Positions 11,808 to 25,225 of a stretch of DNA of 64,000 nt are shown piece by piece. The number at the start of each line of letters is the position of its first letter. Position 1 is the stretch's first letter. Position numbers and translations under genes: made by a program. The notes beneath the pieces are model-generated. The model was not told the DNA's origin and did no database searches. It saw only the letters and a program-made list of their open reading frames with translations. The DNA comes from Volvox africanus (taxonomy: Eukaryota > Chlorophyta > Chlorophyceae > Chlamydomonadales > Volvocaceae): positions 3,893,001 through 3,957,000 of the forward strand of contig BSDZ01000004.1 in the NCBI GenBank assembly GCA_030268105.1. Reading direction: 5' to 3'.

Positions 11808-12616
11808 GTATTGTCCGCAAGGCGGAGAAGGATGTGTACGGGCTTGCTGCTGACACGCCTATTTCTCTGGATCACCCCAAGGTGATTCTCGACAGTTGGA
11901 GAGACGTGGATGTGGTCGGGCCTAGGCGGGTGGTTTGACGAGCAAGAGGCCTGAGTCCGCATGCATTCAATGGGAATGCGGCGGGTAGTCGCCTAGGTGT
12001 ATGTGTCAATTGCAAGGAAAGGGCAAGGTGGGTAAGACAGTTGTACCTACAGGTATAGGAATTATGTCCGGCTTTCCTTCTGTCTGGATTGGGGCATTTT
12101 TAACGATCCTCCCTCGGGCCCCGGCCCCCGGCCCCTGAGTAGGAGCTTGAGCTGGCCATCCATTTGTGCAAATTTTCTGAGGCGCTGGAGGACGCCATCG
12201 AGGAGCTGGCTCCAAACAGGTGAGGGCAGAGACCAGAGGGTTATGGGGGTGCACTTCGCAAAGGTGGTGAAGGCGATGATGACCGGGTGGAGTTAACTCC
12301 ACCATATCCCGTCTGTTTCTTGCTCACCCTGGTCATTGCACCGCCTCAGCTTTGACCGTCACCGTTCCCACCATTCTCGGCTCTTCGCACTCATCCTTGA
12401 TGCCGCACTGCGGGACCCCGCGGGTCTTGATAACCCGCCCGCAGAGTTACGGACTACCTGTACGACCTTTCAGAGAAGTTCAATTCATTCTACGTGGATT
12501 GCAAGGTGTTGGGCAGCGAGCAGGAGGCCTCACGTCTGCTGCTCTGTGAAGCGACCGCTGTCGTCATGCGAAAGTGTTTTGAGCTGCTGGGCATCAAGCC
12601 ATTATACCGAATCTGA
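11808..12616 (+). CDS. RARS: Arginyl-tRNA synthetase 3' exons (copy 3)
   Basis: Exons 11808-11881, 12143-12219 and 12445-12616 have an intact frame and unchanged splice sites. Confidence 0.9.
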
Positions 12617-14641
12617 GCCGAGACAGTCCGGTCCAATATAGTCAGGGAAGAAGGGCCCATACTGGTAGTCGTTACATGACAGCTAACTCAATCAGAGTTT
12701 TTTTCGGCGACAGTGATCACTGGTGGCCGGGGGACTGCTGCGAAAGAGTTAATGTAAAAGTGAGTGGCTCCACGGAGGCGAGGCCAACGGGGCGCAGGAT
12801 GAAAATGGGGACTGGCTTTGGAATTGGGTCCACCTTCAAACGTGGTGCAGTTTTCCCGGAGATTGGGAGCCTACGGCCTGGTGTCGAGTCGCTCATCTAC
12901 GCGGTGTGGTAACTGAAGTGTGGCGATGAAGGGAAGGATGGATGTGTTTTCCACTTTGTTGCCCAAAGACCGGCGCAAAAGTGACCATTCCTTGTGATGT
13001 CGGACGCCTAGGGTTAAGTCAGACTCGGTATCGAGGAGGGGGAGGAGGAGGAAAAAGGGCGGGGGTGCTGCTGGTTTGTTGCAGCAGGATATGATGAGGA
13101 TGTGTGCGTCTGGCTGTTGGGTTTCTGAACCTTGCATTTTTGGATGTGTTCGCTTTCTCCTGTTTATCGATATCCTGATACTCATCTGCCAGTGTGTAGC
13201 AATCACATGTCCAAAAGGCCAGAGTCTGCAACGGAGATGTAGCAGCTTTAGGAGCCCCGGCAGTTCGATTACCATGTTATGTCATGCTGCATAATCTGTT
13301 AGGGCTCTGTTCTGGACACAGAAAGGCAGCAAATTGCGTGCACACCCAGGTTAACTCCAGGCGCCCACAGAAGTGTAGGACCGCCTTTATTCGTTTAAGA
13401 AAACGAATTATTATTAATATTGGCCAGACAGCGCGCATCATATCCTTTTGCAATAGATCTGTGTGGGTATTACAGCGGTGCTCATCACAGAAGAGAGCGA
13501 CTTCTCTCCAATTTCTTCCAACACACGGTATACCAGCGGGCGCGAGGACTCGCCAGGTAAAAAGCAACAAGACTCTACCGCCTTAGAGCGGCCTCCAGGA
13601 ACAGGACCACCGTTGCCTCTGAAAACCTCCAAGCTGCGTCCCTTCTGGGGATGTGTACAGCTGCTGTGCTTTCTTGCACTCCTTCGGGGCCCCCTTAATG
13701 CTGGATCTGACATATCCATCTTCGTCGATATGTCCATATGTGCCCACTACCAGCGGCTTGCGCCGATCCTTGGAGCCAGGAACTTTTAATGTCCTTACGT
13801 CAGGATTTAGCATCTGTTGGGGATAGCCAGTCTAAAACTAAGACAGTCTGTTGGGCATGGTTGAGTTCACAGAACGATGCGAGATAGTAGACAGACTGTC
13901 TTAGTGTTAGGCTTGGCCGTCTGGATAACCCCCACATCTCCCTCGCATCTGTACAGCCTGACGTCTCGTGTCCATTCAGGAGGTCTACATCAATGTGCAG
14001 CCTGTAAAGGTGTAAACCCCCGTACGACATTCCGTGCTATCCAGGTACTGATCTGCTTCCGGGTACCACCAGTTCCTCACACCCCGAGCGCACTCGTAAA
14101 AAGATTTGCATCATAATGCAAGGTTAATGCTAGTAGTTATGGTGAAAATTAAGTTGTCACAGACGACTCCATTCATGTTCACGTGGCTGCCATTTAAACC
14201 TTTCTAACCCTGCCACTGGTACGAGATGCTGGCGTGCCATTAGAAACCGTGTGCTTCCCTCGGTGCAACAGCACTGTCAAAACCACCCCCACAGCACGTG
14301 CACATAAACCCTTGTTCTCCAGGGTAAATAAAGGATCCATGCAATCCCCACCAGTACATCCACCCGGTGTCATCAGCCTGAAGTGCATTATGAGCTCTAC
14401 CCTGTGCGACTTGCCATTGCTGTCTTTCCAGCCCCAATAGCCCAAATCATATCATGCTTAAATCATAACCTCAATGCTAAACCTTCAGAGCATCCAAGTT
14501 TCACGTATCAACTCCTCTACCACAGCTCCTTACACACAAACACATACACACAACACCACAGCCATAGTCACTGCCACGCGCCCACTCTTCCCTCTCACAC
14601 TTGGGCTGCCTGCCAACTGCTCTGCCAAATCGCATCCTCCT

Positions 14642-15836
14642 CTACTCCCCCGGCTCCACGAGCACATCCACGACCTTCGATTCCATGTCCTTGACGCTGT
14701 CCTTCAGTGGCTCAATGATGGGCTTCCAGCAATTAGCGCACTTGGGTGTACCTTTGATATCCATCACGATGTTGCAGCAAGGTGGCTGATGCTGGAACAT
14801 GTACCGCGGTGCGGAGCGCGGAGGGGACGCCACTAGTGCGCCTTCGAATCCCATAAACAGCATGTCACGTGAGCGGCGCTTGAGAATCTCTGCGGGCTTG
14901 CGTGACGTGAAGCCGTAGCGATGCATGATATCAGGTACTGCGTGCCGAGCCAAAGCCTTCATGCAAGACCACATCTCTGGATAATAGTTTCGGCCGATGC
15001 GGCCGTCAGGAACGTAGCACCTAACAAAGAAAGGGACAGGGAGTGGCGTGGGACGAAAGGAAAGACAAAGCAGGCCAAGAGGAGAAGGGTGGTGAATGTT
15101 GGGACGCGATTGCACAAGGAGCAGCAGTCCTCACATCTAAGTTGTGGCGGGTTTTGACGAGCGGGAGTGTTGGGGTGCGAAGTGAGAGGAGGGGGGGGAG
15201 AATGAGCGGGTCTCATTGGGCCGCTTCCGAATAGATGCATAGATGGAAGCAGTGTGGGAAAAGATGCAAGAACACCGACGTCGACCAGCCCGAACACCTC
15301 ACCAGGGAAGGTGTGCCACAGGTGTTTAGAGCTGAGCACGCGCTCCGAATCCAGACCGAATACGCCGTTAATTGGCATAACCGGTCATTGTGACCGCTGC
15401 GACTGGCTCCGATTTGTGCGCTAGGGAGCGCACATATCCGCACTGCCTTCTGCCACAGGCCAAAAGTCCCTCGATCGTGCCGGTGCCTGATCAATTGCCC
15501 TTCTACAGATTCTCAATCCGCCCGCCCCAATCACCCCATGAAACCTCCTTGGACGCGCGGGAGGAGCCCCACCTGTAATCAATCACGACACGCATGTCGA
15601 TTGGCCCCGTACAGAAGTCAGGTTTTGAGCCGTGCGTCTCGTAGAAGGTCATTGTGGGGCCCCAGTAGCCCAGTCGCAGTTGTGTGTGGTCCCTGCGAGG
15701 CAGCCCGTGAGGAAATGGTAAGGGGTTACAGAATTACACCCAAGTCATGGTCTGCAGGGAGAGGCATGGCGGGAGAGGCCTTATTCGGCAAATGGGCGGT
15801 GAGGTAGTCACGGGCAGTGTGGCCATGCTCCCGCAT
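14642..15836 (-). CDS. Unrecognised spliced gene (copy 4)
   Basis: Exons as in copy 1, with one substitution at 14810 (C to T on the + strand) inside the last exon. It does not alter the protein in the - strand frame. Confidence 0.58.
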
Positions 15837-16011
15837 GTAGGTGGTATGCGTGTGCGTTGATGTAGTGATTCGTTGTAGGCGGATGCCCGCCCGCCTGCCT
15901 GTTCTATTGATTTGGTTTGTGATTTGGATTTGTTTCGTTTTTCGCCGCCAAACCTGCTGGTACGACCGGCCTTTGCCTCTGTCGCCTAACTCCCGAACCC
16001 CGGCTGTGCAG

Positions 16012-16820
16012 GTATTGTCCGCAAGGCGGAGAAGGATGTGTACGGGCTTGCTGCTGACACGCCTATTTCTCTGGATCACCCCAAGGTGATTCTCGACAGT
16101 TGGAGAGACGTGGATGTGGTCGGGCCTAGGCGGGTGGTTTGACGAGCAAGAGGCCTGAGTCCGCATGCATTCAATGGGAATGCGGCGGGTAGTCGCCTAG
16201 GTGTATGTGTCAATTGCAAGGAAAGGGCAAGGTGGGTAAGACAGTTGTACCTACAGGTATAGGAATTATGTCCGGCTTTCCTTCTGTCTGGATTGGGGCA
16301 TTTTTAACGATCCTCCCTCGGGCCCCGGCCCCCGGCCCCTGAGTAGGAGCTTGAGCTGGCCATCCATTTGTGCAAATTTTCTGAGGCGCTGGAGGACGCC
16401 ATCGAGGAGCTGGCTCCAAACAGGTGAGGGCAGAGACCAGAGGGTTATGGGGGTGCACTTCGCAAAGGTGGTGAAGGCGATGATGACCGGGTGGAGTTAA
16501 CTCCACCATATCCCGTCTGTTTCTTGCTCACCCTGGTCATTGCACCGCCTCAGCTTTGACCGTCACCGTTCCCACCATTCTCGGCTCTTCGCACTCATCC
16601 TTGATGCCGCACTGCGGGACCCCGCGGGTCTTGATAACCCGCCCGCAGAGTTACGGACTACCTGTACGACCTTTCAGAGAAGTTCAATTCATTCTACGTG
16701 GATTGCAAGGTGTTGGGCAGCGAGCAGGAGGCCTCACGTCTGCTGCTCTGTGAAGCGACCGCTGTCGTCATGCGAAAGTGTTTTGAGCTGCTGGGCATCA
16801 AGCCATTATACCGAATCTGA
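16012..16820 (+). CDS. RARS: Arginyl-tRNA synthetase 3' exons (copy 4)
   Basis: Exons 16012-16085, 16347-16423 and 16649-16820 have an intact frame. This copy is followed at about 16900 by the first array indel, one T lost from a T-run. Confidence 0.9.
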
Positions 16821-18844
16821 GCCGAGACAGTCCGGTCCAATATAGTCAGGGAAGAAGGGCCCATACTGGTAGTCGTTACATGACAGCTAACTCAATCAGA
16901 GTTTTTTCGGCGACAGTGATCACTGGTGGCCGGGGGACTGCTGCGAAAGAGTTAATGTAAAAGTGAGTGGCTCCACGGAGGCGAGGCCAACGGGGCGCAG
17001 GATGAAAATGGGGACTGGCTTTGGAATTGGGTCCACCTTCAAACGTGGTGCAGTTTTCCCGGAGATTGGGAGCCTACGGCCTGGTGTCGAGTCGCTCATC
17101 TACGCGGTGTGGTAACTGAAGTGTGGCGATGAAGGGAAGGATGGATGTGTTTTCCACTTTGTTGCCCAAAGACCGGCGCAAAAGTGACCATTCCTTGTGA
17201 TGTCGGACGCCTAGGGTTAAGTCAGACTCGGTATCGAGGAGGGGGAGGAGGAGGAAAAAGGGCGGGGGTGCTGCTGGTTTGTTGCAGCAGGATATGATGA
17301 GGATGTGTGCGTCTGGCTGTTGGGTTTCTGAACCTTGCATTTTTGGATGTGTTCGCTTTCTCCTGTTTATCGATATCCTGATACTCATCTGCCAGTGTGT
17401 AGCAATCACATGTCCAAAAGGCCAGAGTCTGCAACGGAGATGTAGCAGCTTTAGGAGCCCCGGCAGTTCGATTACCATGTTATGTCATGCTGCATAATCT
17501 GTTAGGGCTCTGTTCTGGACACAGAAAGGCAGCAAATTGCGTGCACACCCAGGTTAACTCCAGGCGCCCACAGAAGTGTAGGACCGCCTTTATTCGTTTA
17601 AGAAAACGAATTATTATTAATATTGGCCAGACAGCGCGCATCATATCCTTTTGCAATAGATCTGTGTGGGTATTACAGCGGTGCTCATCACAGAAGAGAG
17701 CGACTTCTCTCCAATTTCTTCCAACACACGGTATACCAGCGGGCGCGAGGACTCGCCAGGTAAAAAGCAACAAGACTCTACCGCCTTAGAGCGGCCTCCA
17801 GGAACAGGACCACCGTTGCCTCTGAAAACCTCCAAGCTGCGTCCCTTCTGGGGATGTGTACAGCTGCTGTGCTTTCTTGCACTCCTTCGGGGCCCCCTTA
17901 ATGCTGGATCTGACATATCCATCTTCGTCGATATGTCCATATGTGCCCACTACCAGCGGCTTGCGCCGATCCTTGGAGCCAGGAACTTTTAATGTCCTTA
18001 CGTCAGGATTTAGCATCTGTTGGGGATAGCCAGTCTAAAACTAAGACAGTCTGTTGGGCATGGTTGAGTTCACAGAACGATGCGAGATAGTAGACAGACT
18101 GTCTTAGTGTTAGGCTTGGCCGTCTGGATAACCCCCACATCTCCCTCGCATCTGTACAGCCTGACGTCTCGTGTCCATTCAGGAGGTCTACATCAATGTG
18201 CAGCCTGTAAAGGTGTAAACCCCCGTACGACATTCCGTGCTATCCAGGTACTGATCTGCTTCCGGGTACCACCAGTTCCTCACACCCCGAGCGCACTCGT
18301 AAAAAGATTTGCATCATAATGCAAGGTTAATGCTAGTAGTTATGGTGAAAATTAAGTTGTCACAGACGACTCCATTCATGTTCACGTGGCTGCCATTTAA
18401 ACCTTTCTAACCCTGCCACTGGTACGAGATGCTGGCGTGCCATTAGAAACCGTGTGCTTCCCTCGGTGCAACAGCACTGTCAAAACCACCCCCACAGCAC
18501 GTGCACATAAACCCTTGTTCTCCAGGGTAAATAAAGGATCCATGCAATCCCCACCAGTACATCCACCCGGTGTCATCAGCCTGAAGTGCATTATGAGCTC
18601 TACCCTGTGCGACTTGCCATTGCTGTCTTTCCAGCCCCAATAGCCCAAATCATATCATGCTTAAATCATAACCTCAATGCTAAACCTTCAGAGCATCCAA
18701 GTTTCACGTATCAACTCCTCTACCACAGCTCCTTACACACAAACACATACACACAACACCACAGCCATAGTCACTGCCACGCGCCCACTCTTCCCTCTCA
18801 CACTTGGGCTGCCTGCCAACTGCTCTGCCAAATCGCATCCTCCT

Positions 18845-20038
18845 CTACTCCCCCGGCTCCACGAGCACATCCACGACCTTCGATTCCATGTCCTTGACGC
18901 TGTCCTTCAGTGGCTCAATGATGGGCTTCCAGCAATTAGCGCACTTGGGTGTACCTTTGATATCCATCACGATGTTGCAGCAAGGTGGCTGATGCTGGAA
19001 CATGTACCGCGGCGCGGAGCGCGGAGGGGACGCCACTAGTGCGCCTTCGAATCCCATAAACAGCATGTCACGTGAGCGGCGCTTGAGAATCTCTGCGGGC
19101 TTGCGTGACGTGAAGCCGTAGCGATGCATGATATCAGGTACTGCGTGCCGAGCCAAAGCCTTCATGCAAGACCACATCTCTGGATAATAGTTTCGGCCGA
19201 TGCGGCCGTCAGGAACGTAGCACCTAACAAAGAAAGGGACAGGGAGTGGCGTGGACGAAAGGAAAGACAAAGCAGGCCAAGAGGAGAAGGGTGGTGAATG
19301 TTGGGACGCGATTGCACAAGGAGCAGCAGTCCTCACATCTAAGTTGTGGCGGGTTTTGACGAGCGGGAGTGTTGGGGTGCGAAGTGAGAGGAGGGGGGGG
19401 AGAATGAGCGGGTCTCATTGGGCCGCTTCCGAATAGATGCATAGATGGAAGCAGTGTGGGAAAAGATGCAAGAACACCGACGTCGACCAGCCCGAACACC
19501 TCACCAGGGAAGGTGTGCCACAGGTGTTTAGAGCTGAGCACGCGCTCCGAATCCAGACCGAATACGCCGTTAATTGGCATAACCGGTCATTGTGACCGCT
19601 GCGACTGGCTCCGATTTGTGCGCTAGGGAGCGCACATATCCGCACTGCCTTCTGCCACAGGCCAAAAGTCCCTCGATCGTGCCGGTGCCTGATCAATTGC
19701 CCTTCTACAGATTCTCAATCCGCCCGCCCCAATCACCCCATGAAACCTCCTTGGACGCGCGGGAGGAGCCCCACCTGTAATCAATCACGACACGCATGTC
19801 GATTGGCCCCGTACAGAAGTCAGGTTTTGAGCCGTGCGTCTCGTAGAAGGTCATTGTGGGGCCCCAGTAGCCCAGTCGCAGTTGTGTGTGGTCCCTGCGA
19901 GGCAGCCCGTGAGGAAATGGTAAGGGGTTACAGAATTACACCCAAGTCATGGTCTGCAGGGAGAGGCATGGCGGGAGAGGCCTTATTCGGCAAATGGGCG
20001 GTGAGGTAGTCACGGGCAGTGTGGCCATGCTCCCGCAT
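18845..20038 (-). CDS. Unrecognised spliced gene (copy 5)
   Basis: Exons are intact. A single G lost near 19252 lies in the 326-nt intron and merely extends a spurious open frame there. Confidence 0.55.
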
Positions 20039-20215
20039 GTAGGTGGTATGCGTGTGCGTTTGATGTAGTGATTCGTTGTAGGCGGATGCCCGCCCGCCTG
20101 CCTGTTCTATTGATTTGGTTTGTGATTTGGATTTGTTTCGTTTTTCGCCGCCAAACCTGCTGGTACGACCGGCCTTTGCCTCTGTCGCCTAACTCCCGAA
20201 CCCCGGCTTGTGCAG

Positions 20216-21020
20216 GTATTGTCCGCAAGGCGGAGAAGGATGTGTACGGGCTTGCTGCTGACACGCCTATTTCTCTGGATCACCCCAAGGTGATTCTCGA
20301 CAGTTGGAGAGACGTGGATGTGGTCGGGCCTAGGCGGGTGGTTTGACGAGCAAGAGGCCTGAGTCCGCATGCATTCAATGGGAATGCGGCGGGTAGTCGC
20401 CTAGGTGTATGTGTCAATTGCAAGGAAAGGGCAAGGTGGGTAAGACAGTTGTACCTACAGGTATAGGAATTATGTCCGGCTTTCCTTCTGTCTGGATGGG
20501 GCATTTTTAACGATCCTCCCTCGGGCCCCGGCCCCCGGCCCTGAGTAGGAGCTTGAGCTGGCCATCCATTTGTGCAAATTTTCTGAGGCGCTGGAGGACG
20601 CCATCGAGGAGCTGGCTCCAAACAGGTGAGGGCAGAGACCAGAGGGTTATGGGGGTGCACTTCGCAAAGGTGGTGAAGGCGATGATGACCGGGTGGAGTT
20701 AACTCCACCATATCCCGTCTGTTTCTTGCTCACCCTGGTCATTGCACCGCCTCAGCTTTGACCGTCACCGTTCCCACCATTCTCGGCTCTTCGCACTCAT
20801 CCTTGATGCCGCACTGCGGGACCCGCGGTCTTGATAACCCGCCCGCAGAGTTACGGACTACCTGTACGACCTTTCAGAGAAGTTCAATTCATTCTACGTG
20901 GATTGCAAGGTGTTGGGCAGCGAGCAGGAGGCCTCACGTCTGCTGCTCTGTGAAGCGACCGCTGTCGTCATGCGAAAGTGTTTTGAGCTGCTGGGCATCA
21001 AGCCATTATACCGAATCTGA
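20216..21020 (+). CDS. RARS: Arginyl-tRNA synthetase 3' exons (copy 5)
   Basis: Exons 20216-20289, 20549-20625 and 20849-21020 remain in frame. The small deletions in this copy fall in the introns, which are shorter than in copies 1-4. Confidence 0.88.
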
Positions 21021-23041
21021 GCCGAGACAGTCCGGTCCAATATAGTCAGGGAAGAAGGGCCCATACTGGTAGTCGTTACATGACAGCTAACTCAATCAGA
21101 GTTTTTTTCGGCGACAGTGATCACTGGTGGCCGGGGGACTGCTGCGAAAGAGTTAATGTAAAAGTGAGTGGCTCCACGGAGGCGAGGCCAACGGGGCGCA
21201 GGATGAAAATGGGGACTGGCTTTGGAATTGGGTCCACCTTCAAACGTGGTGCAGTTTTCCCGGAGATTGGGAGCCTACGGCCTGGTGTCGAGTCGCTCAT
21301 CTACGCGGTGTGGTAACTGAAGTGTGGCGATGAAGGGAAGGATGGATGTGTTTCCACTTTGTTGCCCAAAGACCGGCGCAAAAGTGACCATTCCTTGTGA
21401 TGTCGGACGCCTAGGGTTAAGTCAGACTCGGTATCGAGGAGGGGGAGGAGGAGGAAAAAGGGCGGGGTGCTGCTGGTTTGTTGCAGCAGGATATGATGAG
21501 GATGTGTGCGTCTGGCTGTTGGGTTTCTGAACCTTGCATTTTTGGATGTGTTCGCTTTCTCCTGTTTATCGATATCCTGATACTCATCTGCCAGTGTGTA
21601 GCAATCACATGTCCAAAAGGCCAGAGTCTGCAACGGAGATGTAGCAGCTTTAGGAGCCCCGGCAGTTCGATTACCATGTTATGTCATGCTGCATAATCTG
21701 TTAGGGCTCTGTTCTGGACACAGAAAGGCAGCAAATTGCGTGCACACCCAGGTTAACTCCAGGCGCCCACAGAAGTGTAGGACCGCCTTTATTCGTTTAA
21801 GAAAACGAATTATTATTAATATTGGCCAGACAGCGCGCATCATATCCTTTTGCAATAGATCTGTGTGGGTATTACAGCGGTGCTCATCACAGAAGAGAGC
21901 GACTTCTCTCCAATTTCTTCCAACACACGGTATACCAGCGGGCGCGAGGACTCGCCAGGTAAAAAGCAACAAGACTCTACCGCCTTAGAGCGGCCTCCAG
22001 GAACAGGACCACCGTTGCCTCTGAAAACCTCCAAGCTGCGTCCCTTCTGGGGATGTGTACAGCTGCTGTGCTTTCTTGCACTCCTTCGGGGCCCCCTTAA
22101 TGCTGGATCTGACATATCCATCTTCGTCGATATGTCCATATGTGCCCACTACCAGCGGCTTGCGCCGATCCTTGGAGCCAGGAACTTTTAATGTCCTTAC
22201 GTCAGGATTTAGCATCTGTTGGGGATAGCCAGTCTAAACTAAGACAGTCTGTTGGGCATGGTTGAGTTCACAGAACGATGCGAGATAGTAGACAGACTGT
22301 CTTAGTGTTAGGCTTGGCCGTCTGGATAACCCCCACATCTCCCTCGCATCTGTACAGCCTGACGTCTCGTGTCCATTCAGGAGGTCTACATCAATGTGCA
22401 GCCTGTAAAGGTGTAAACCCCCGTACGACATTCCGTGCTATCCAGGTACTGATCTGCTTCCGGGTACCACCAGTTCCTCACACCCCGAGCGCACTCGTAA
22501 AAGATTTGCATCATAATGCAAGGTTAATGCTAGTAGTTATGGTGAAAATTAAGTTGTCACAGACGACTCCATTCATGTTCACGTGGCTGCCATTTAAACC
22601 TTTCTAACCCTGCCACTGGTACGAGATGCTGGCGTGCCATTAGAAACCGTGTGCTTCCCTCGGTGCAACAGCACTGTCAAAACCACCCCCACAGCACGTG
22701 CACATAAACCCTTGTTCTCCAGGGTAAATAAAGGATCCATGCAATCCCCACCAGTACATCCACCCGGTGTCATCAGCCTGAAGTGCATTATGAGCTCTAC
22801 CCTGTGCGACTTGCCATTGCTGTCTTTCCAGCCCCAATAGCCCAAATCATATCATGCTTAAATCATAACCTCAATGCTAAACCTTCAGAGCATCCAAGTT
22901 TCACGTATCAACTCCTCTACCACAGCTCCTTACACACAAACACATACACACAACACCACAGCCATAGTCACTGCCACGCGCCCACTCTTCCCTCTCACAC
23001 TTGGGCTGCCTGCCAACTGCTCTGCCAAATCGCATCCTCCT

Positions 23042-24235
23042 CTACTCCCCCGGCTCCACGAGCACATCCACGACCTTCGATTCCATGTCCTTGACGCTGT
23101 CCTTCAGTGGCTCAATGATGGGCTTCCAGCAATTAGCGCACTTGGGTGTACCTTTGATATCCATCACGATGTTGCAGCAAGGTGGCTGATGCTGGAACAT
23201 GTACCGCGGCGCGGAGCGCGGAGGGGACGCCACTAGTGCGCCTTCGAATCCCATAAACAGCATGTCACGTGAGCGGCGCTTGAGAATCTCTGCGGCTTGC
23301 GTGACGTGAAGCCGTAGCGATGCATGATATCAGGTACTGCGTGCCGAGCCAAAGCCTTCATGCAAGACCACATCTCTGGATAATAGTTTCGGCCGATGCG
23401 GCCGTCAGGAACGTAGCACCTAACAAAGAAAGGGACAGGGAGTGGCGTGGGACGAAAGGAAAGACAAAGCAGGCCAAGAGGAGAAGGGTGGTGAATGTTG
23501 GGACGCGATTGCACAAGGCAGCAGCAGTCCTCACAATCTAAGTTGTGGCGGGTTTTGACGAGCGGGAGTGTTGGGGTGCGAAGTGAGAGGAGGGGGGGGA
23601 GAATGAGCGGGTCTCATTGGGCCGCTTCCGAATAGATGCATAGATGGAAGCAGTGTGGGAAAAGATGCAAGAACACCGACGTCGACCAGCCCGAACACCT
23701 CACCAGGGAAGGTGTGCCACAGGTGTTTAGAGCTGAGCACGCGCTCCGAATCCAGACCGAATACGCCGTTAATTGGCATAACCGGTCATTGTGACCGCTG
23801 CGACTGGCTCCGATTTGTGCGCTAGGGAGCGCACATATCCGCACTGCCTTCTGCCACAGGCCAAAAGTCCCTCGATCGTGCCGGTGCCTGATCAATTGCC
23901 CTTCTACAGATTCTCAATCCGCCCGCCCCAATCACCCCATGAAACCTCCTTGGACGCGCGGGAGGAGCCCCACCTGTAATCAATCACGACACGCATGTCG
24001 ATTGGCCCCGTACAGAAGTCAGGTTTTGAGCCGTGCGTCTCGTAGAAGGTCATTGTGGGGCCCCAGTAGCCCAGTCGCAGTTGTGTGTGGTCCCCTGCGA
24101 GGCAGCCCGTGAGGAAATGGTAAGGGGTTACAGAATTACACCCAAGTCATGGTCTGCAGGAGAGGCATGGCGGGAGAGGCTATTCGGCAAATGGGCGGTG
24201 AGGTAGTCACGGGCCGTGTGGCCATGCTCCCGCAT
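23042..24235 (-). pseudogene. Unrecognised spliced gene with frameshifts (copy 6)
   Basis: A G is missing near 23294 in the last exon, which breaks the frame. A C has been added near 24093, and a G is lost near 24160 in the first exons. Otherwise collinear with copy 1. Confidence 0.5.
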
Positions 24236-24414
24236 GTATGGTGGTATGCGTTGTGCGCTTGATGTAGTGATTCGTTGTAGGCGGATGCCCGCCCGCCTGC
24301 CTGTTCTATTGATTTGGTTTGTGATTTGGATCTTGTTTCGTTTTTCGCCGCCAAACCTGCTGGTACGACCGGCCTTTGCCTCTGTCGCCTAACTCCCGAA
24401 CCCCGGCTGTGCAG

Positions 24415-25225
24415 GTATTGTCCGCAAGGCGGAGAAGGATGTGTACGGGCTTGCTGCTGACACGCCTATTTCTCTGGATTCACCCCAAGGTGATTCTCGA
24501 CAGTGGAGAGACGTGGATGTGGTCGGGCCTAGGCGGGTGGTTTGACGAGCAAGAGGCCTGAGTCCGCATGCATTCAATGGGAATGCGGCGGGTAGTCGCC
24601 TAGGTGTATGTGTCAATTGCAAGGAAAGGGCAAGGTGGGTAAGACAGTTGTACCTACAGGTATAGGAATTATGTCCGGCTTCCTTCTGTCTGGATTGGGC
24701 ATTTTTTAACGATCCTCCTCGGGCCCCGGGCCCCCGGCCCCCTGAGCTAGGAGCTTGAGCTGGCCATCCATTTGTGCAAATTTTCTGAGGCGCTGGAGGA
24801 CGCCATCGAGGAGCTGGCTCCAAACAGGTGAGGGCAGAGACCAGAGGGTTATGGGGGTGCACTTCGCAAAGGTGGTGAAGGCGATGATGACCGGGTGGAG
24901 TTAACTCCACCATATCCGTCTGTTTCTTGCTCACCCTGGTCATTGCACCGCCTCAGCTTTGACCGTCACCGTTCCACCATTCTCGGCTCTTCGCCACTCA
25001 TCCTTGATGCCGCACTGCGGGACCCCGCGGGTCTTGATAACCCGCCCGCAGAGTTACGGACTACCTGTACGACCTTTCAGAGAAGTTCAATTCATTCTAC
25101 GTGGATTGCAAGGTGTTGGGCAGCGAGCAGGAGGCCTCACGTCTGCTGCTCTGTGAAGGCGACCCGCTGTCGTCATGCGAAAGTGTTTTGAGCTGCTGGG
25201 CATCAAGCCATTATACCGAATCTGA
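24415..25225 (+). pseudogene. RARS: Arginyl-tRNA synthetase 3' exons with frameshifts (copy 6)
   Basis: The exons correspond to 24415-24489, 24751-24827 and 25052-25225. The first has one extra T just before the CACCCC segment. The last has an extra G and an extra C near 25158-25165. The reading frame is broken as written. The pattern looks like uncorrected sequencing error, but real decay is possible. Confidence 0.85.
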
